IMG/VR virus record: IMGVR_UViG_3300036851_000210
Span: 1-38,990 of that record
Reading direction: 5' to 3' (one strand)
Source of the DNA: a virus
Length of the DNA stretch: 38,990 bases
The notes beneath the pieces are model-generated. The model worked only from the letters and a program-made list of their open reading frames with translations, searched no databases and was not told where the DNA came from. Both the position numbers and the translations under genes were made by a program. Positions 36,515-38,990 of this stretch are shown here, in pieces; position 1 is the first letter of the stretch, and every line of letters begins with the position of its first letter.

Positions 36515-36538
36515 GTCGCCTCGCTTTCTCAAGGCGAC
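36515..36538 (-). promoter_or_regulatory. Hairpin sequestering the ribosome site of the 36514 gene
   Basis: On the minus strand GTCGCCT pairs with AGGCGAC over ten bases, ending exactly at the ATG. The second arm is the only ribosome site. It should lower translation unless opened, so it could be a switch. Confidence 0.5.
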
Positions 36539-36551
36539 TCTTTGTTTCCCA

Positions 36552-36597
36552 CAGATAACAGAAAGGGCCGAGAGACTAAGCTCCCGGCCCTTATCTG
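36552..36597 (-). terminator. Terminator closing the non-coding unit at 36.6-37.1 kb
   Basis: GGGCCG..CGGCCC with an inner AG/CT pair, extended by CAGATAA/TTATCTG on the outside, forms a long hairpin. The minus strand shows TTTCTGTT after it. No gene lies between it and the previous terminator, so it would end a non-coding transcript. Confidence 0.6.
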
Positions 36598-37118
36598 CAT
36601 TGTCCCAATAGGATTGGAATCAGAAAGTCAAATCTCCAGTGCATGGTGAATCCAATGCGTGGAGATTCGACCACTAGCCTATTCGCTAAACGCGGCACGG
36701 CGTCTCGGTTAAGGCTATTACGGGCCGCTTATGGTCAATCCCATGCCCGACCTTAACCGCGCCCATGCTCGCAAGGCATAGCGTGTTTGGCTAATGTGCT
36801 CGATTCGATTGTCTAAGAGCCTGCCAAGGTTCAGGGCTTGTTTTGGCGTTTAGCACGCTTGGCGATTGCCCTAATGCGGCGAGGCTCTTAGATGCTAAGC
36901 CATTGATTCGCGGGGCGAATTTCGAGCTGGCAGGATGCCACGGCACGGCCCGCGTGCGCAAGCGAAAAAATTTCGCGCGGCGGTTGCAAGCCGGTTGTGG
37001 CTGGCAGGGAAGCCCGTACAAGCCCGGAAGGCTTGCCCGGTAGTCGGCAACGGGCCGAAGGCTTGCGGGGCGTGTGGCGCGATCCTGGCGCGGCTGGCTG
37101 GCAAAATCCGGGCAACAA
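36598..37118 (-). ncRNA. Candidate structured non-coding RNA, about 520 nt
   Basis: No convincing gene lies here. Perfect or near-perfect arms occur one after another: AATCTCCA/TGGAGATT (36631-36667), CGGTTAAGG/CCTTAACCG with CGGGC/GCCCG inside (36706-36759), CTAAGAGCCT/AGGCTCTTAG with AGGGC/GCCCT inside (36813-36891), ATTCG/CGAAT (36906-36920), TGGCA/TGCCA (36928-36940), GCACG/CGTGC (36943-36957), GCGAAA/TTTCGC (36962-36976) and CAAGCC/GGCTTG (37019-37035). Terminators bound it on both sides in the leftward direction. No promoter is evident, and an origin or packaging region is an alternative. Confidence 0.5.
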
Positions 37119-37158
37119 AAAACCCGGTAGGGCGAACCGTACCGGGTTAGGTTTTTGC
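37119..37158. terminator. Bidirectional terminator after the 37566 gene
   Basis: AACCCGGT pairs with ACCGGGTT over 12 bases. On the minus strand TTTTTTG follows; on the plus strand AGGTTTTTG follows. It lies 9 bases past the stop of the leftward gene and so ends it, and it also blocks rightward transcripts. Confidence 0.85.
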
Positions 37159-37167
37159 TAGTGGAGC

Positions 37168-37566
37168 TTACTTGCCTTTGCCTTTGGGCTTGTCGGCAGA
37201 AACCGGCGTTCCCCATTTGGCGGCTGGCGCCTTAGCTTTCCGCTCGATTTTGGCTTCGACAGGAATAGCCGCAAGGCTGAACTTGCCGAAGTTATAGCCG
37301 TAAATCGGCGTGAAACCTTCGGGAACCATCGGCCTATCATGGCCGTCATGCGGGACGGTTGCTGTGGTACTTAATGCCGTAGCTTCCGCTTCCATCTTGG
37401 TCTCGATTGCCTTTACCGCCTGAACAAGCGTCTTGCGCTCATCAAACAAGGCTTGCAGATTGCCGACAAGCGGGACCTCGTGATATTTGGGCTTGATTGT
37501 GGTCTTGCCGGTGTCCTTGTCGGTCTTGACTGTGACTGTCCAAGGGTGCGTTTTGGCATGCTGCAT
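37168..37566 (-). CDS. Hypothetical basic protein
   Basis: 132 residues from ATG 37566, with the leader TTATGGAGTCC; two further in-frame ATGs lie just upstream. A central helix (LFDERKTLVQAVKAIETKMEAEA) and a Lys/Ala/Pro-rich C-terminus (KIERKAKAPAAKWG, ending KPKGKGK) are visible. No family is recognised. It is the first leftward gene after the terminase region and has its own terminator. Confidence 0.6.
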   Translation of the reverse strand: MQHAKTHPWTVTVKTDKDTGKTTIKPKYHEVPLVGNLQALFDERKTLVQAVKAIETKMEAEATALSTTATVPHDGHDRPMVPEGFTPIYGYNFGKFSLAAIPVEAKIERKAKAPAAKWGTPVSADKPKGKGK

Positions 37567-37590
37567 AGTGGACTCCATAAGTTGTGCCAT

Positions 37591-37783
37591 AGTGCGCTTA
37601 AAGCTTCGCTCTAAGCGGGTATGGCGGGTTCAGTTGTCAAAGAGCCGTGCGGGTTAGCCAATGCGTCGCCGCACGCTTCCAAGATAGCCACGCGGCTAGC
37701 CGATTGCAAGAGGCTTGGTGAAAGCCAAGCGATGCCAACAACTTGCCGCGTGTTTTGTAACGCGCGCTAAAAAAGGATCGACT
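37591..37783 (+). promoter_or_regulatory. Divergent region between a leftward gene and the small terminase
   Basis: About 190 bases with two hairpins: CGCTTA/TAAGCG (near 37597-37617, leader of the leftward gene) and GCTTGG-tgaaag-CCAAGC (37713-37730). CGCGT/ACGCG lies close before the terminase ribosome site AAGGA. No convincing sigma70 box was found for the rightward side. A packaging start site could be here or inside the terminase gene. Confidence 0.35.
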
Positions 37784-38404
37784 ATGCCGAACTATCCTCG
37801 CACGCGGAAAGCTAAGCAAAGCCAAAGGCTTGCGGCGGTTGCAGACCCGGAATCGGGCTTACCTAAGCTCACTGCAAAGCAGGAAAGATTTGCGCTAGAA
37901 TTACTTTCTGGCAAATCAGCAAGGGAAGCATATAGACTAGCTTATGACTGTTCCAAGTGTAGTGAAGCCACTGTTACGGCCCATGCGTTCAAAGCAACGC
38001 GTAACGCTCAAATCGCGCTTTTTATTCGTCTCCACCAACGGATCGGCCTAGAAAACGCTGCAATATCAATGGGTTCGCACTTAGCTGAACTAGCACGACT
38101 CCGTGAGCTTGCGGTGGAGAATCAGCAAGTAAGCGCTGGCGTTCAGGCCGAACACTACAGAGGCCGCGTTGCTGGCCTATACAACGACAAGCTAACCTTA
38201 GCTGTCGGCCCAAGCGACGATGCCATTCTAAGCCAATTAGCCGCGATTTTTGGCCATGAATCGGCGGAAGCTATCGGGGAAGCCCTTGGCGTCAAACGTG
38301 GCTCTGCGGTTATCCTAGAGGCTACAAACGACAGCCATACCCTTGCCCTGCCTTCGCCGCTTGAGTCTTCCCCGCATGGGGACAAGGAAACTGATTTGCC
38401 ATAA
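37784..38404 (+). CDS. Terminase small subunit
   Basis: 206 residues from ATG 37784 behind AAAGGA; the frame is open further upstream but that part lies over a hairpin. The block LTAKQERFALELLSGKSARE (residues 29-48) and the following helix with CSKCSEATVTAHAFKATRNAQI is the Terminase_2-type DNA-binding domain with N-terminal helix-turn-helix. Residues ~90-160 form the central oligomerisation helix, and the C-terminus is flexible. It picks the phage DNA and feeds it to the large subunit, which lies outside or at the edge of the window. Confidence 0.85.
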   Translation: MPNYPRTRKAKQSQRLAAVADPESGLPKLTAKQERFALELLSGKSAREAYRLAYDCSKCSEATVTAHAFKATRNAQIALFIRLHQRIGLENAAISMGSHLAELARLRELAVENQQVSAGVQAEHYRGRVAGLYNDKLTLAVGPSDDAILSQLAAIFGHESAEAIGEALGVKRGSAVILEATNDSHTLALPSPLESSPHGDKETDLP

Positions 38405-38597
38405 TAAATGTTATGCGAATCAATTGGCTTAAGTTATTGATTTGATTAGTGTTTATGATGTTAAGAGCATTAGCTATATGGGCCATGAGGCCGCTTTTGG
38501 GGGTAGTGGGGCCACCCCCAGGGCCGCGCGAAATCGCTCTAGTAGCGGTCTTTAGCGCCCCCCGCATGAACGGTTTTTCAACCGGAGGTAGAGTAGG
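38405..38597 (+). other. Gap after the small terminase gene
   Basis: The first half is AT-rich, with TATGAT that could serve as a -10 box but has no good -35. The second half is GC-rich with GGGGGT/ACCCCC (38499-38519), GGCCATGAGGCC and a small CGGTT/AACCG hairpin next to GGAGGT. It is a candidate packaging or control region, with nothing more specific to support. Confidence 0.35.
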
Positions 38598-38837
38598 GTG
38601 AAGCTGGAGAAGCTGTGGGACGCCAAAAGATGCGGGCGGATACCAGTATTGCGGGAAAACACCCTGAGAGCGGCCAAATTGACCGGGGCCAAGTATGCCA
38701 GGATTTTGCGCCAATACGAGGAACGCCAAGCTGAAATCCGAGCCGACCTAGAGCTAACGGTTAAGCCCCAGACGGGAACGGCTAGTTCTGCCCAGGGCCT
38801 AACCGGAGCCACCCCCCACCGCTCCGACCTGGCTTAA
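38598..38837 (+). CDS. 79-residue basic hypothetical protein
   Basis: GTG start at 38598 with GGAGGT eight bases upstream. The first ~50 residues are a basic helix pair (LRENTLRAAKLTGAKYAR and RQYEERQAEIRADLEL), and the rest is Thr/Gly/Ser-rich. It lies between small terminase and the gene cut by the right edge, a usual place for small packaging genes. No family is recognised. Confidence 0.55.
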   Translation: MKLEKLWDAKRCGRIPVLRENTLRAAKLTGAKYARILRQYEERQAEIRADLELTVKPQTGTASSAQGLTGATPHRSDLA

Positions 38838-38966
38838 CGGGGGGGTTTCGCCACGTCAGGGTTCGCGGGTTGGTGGGCGTCTCAGTCGCCCCGACGCGCG
38901 TTCCTGCTGATTGGTTCCAAGGATTCTAGCTTGCGCTGAGCCACGGTCTAGGCTACGCTGCGGCGA

Positions 38967-38990
38967 ATGAAGAAAATCAAGAAGAAGAAT
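38967..38990 (+). CDS. Possible start of the next rightward gene, cut by the window edge
   Basis: An ATG near the right end is followed by MKKIKKKN with a Lys-rich start. No good ribosome site is seen. If real, it could be the large terminase subunit or a small gene before it. 38838-38966 holds no other feature that I can support. Confidence 0.25.

Noticed and set aside
36791-37216. A 141-codon leftward open frame across the structured non-coding region
   Set aside because: It is rich in Arg/Pro/Ser, runs through a terminator and into the next gene, has no ribosome site and looks like chance coding in a GC-rich structured stretch.
1-38990. CRISPR array or integrase/attachment site
   Set aside because: No regularly spaced repeats with unique spacers and no tyrosine or serine recombinase pattern was seen. 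The only direct repeats (29031-29095) are too few and without spacers.

Overview
The window is nearly a whole genome of a short-tailed (podovirus-type) double-stranded DNA phage. The evidence is a podophage-type portal, a scaffold, an N4-gp56-type capsid protein, a propeller-like tail protein, three large ejection-type proteins, a tail fibre, a lysis cassette and a small terminase subunit. No integrase, phage RNA polymerase or DNA polymerase is recognisable, so it looks lytic and dependent on host polymerases. A lipoprotein, a secreted protein, a two-step (holin plus amidase) lysis system and strong AGGAG-type ribosome sites suggest a Gram-negative bacterial host; the genus cannot be told from the sequence. 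The left edge cuts a gene (perhaps the large terminase subunit) and the right edge cuts the start of another. The order small terminase, small gene, [outside the window], portal suggests a circular or permuted map with the large terminase just missing.

Layout. 1-12.1 kb (+): virion genes, tightly packed. 12.1-17.5 kb (+): lysis genes (holin-like proteins, three-domain endolysin, lipoprotein, several membrane proteins under 50 residues), then a YprB-like exonuclease and small genes, converging on a tRNA-Asn gene of the opposite strand. 17.5-22.5 kb (-): DNA-handling genes, namely HNH nuclease, NinB-like recombination protein, small winged-helix protein, SSB-like protein and PD-(D/E)XK nuclease. 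22.6-25.2 kb (+): a replication and regulation operon behind a good sigma70-type promoter, with a DnaA-domain-IV-like protein, RusA-like resolvase, replication-O-like protein, a NusG/RfaH-like elongation factor and a very basic 58-residue protein. 25.2-37.6 kb (-): early/accessory genes, including XRE regulators, tRNA-Gln, two tRNA-like elements with abnormal anticodon arms, an M20/M28-like metallopeptidase, an AAA+ ATPase broken by a one-base frameshift, and two related papain-like proteins. Many of these genes are separated by intrinsic terminators. 37.8 kb onward (+): small terminase.

How it may work together. The host polymerase would read both early blocks; a phage NusG-like factor, with strong hairpins and an ops-like sequence inside its own gene, could modify elongation. 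Replication would use host polymerase recruited by the DnaA-IV-like and O-like proteins. SSB, NinB, RusA and nuclease proteins would handle recombination. The least expected parts are the NusG/ops-like locus, a roughly 520-nt structured non-coding stretch bounded by terminators at 36.6-37.1 kb, the tRNA-like pair, and a repeated terminator-plus-hairpin-plus-leader module whose hairpin arms co-vary between copies.
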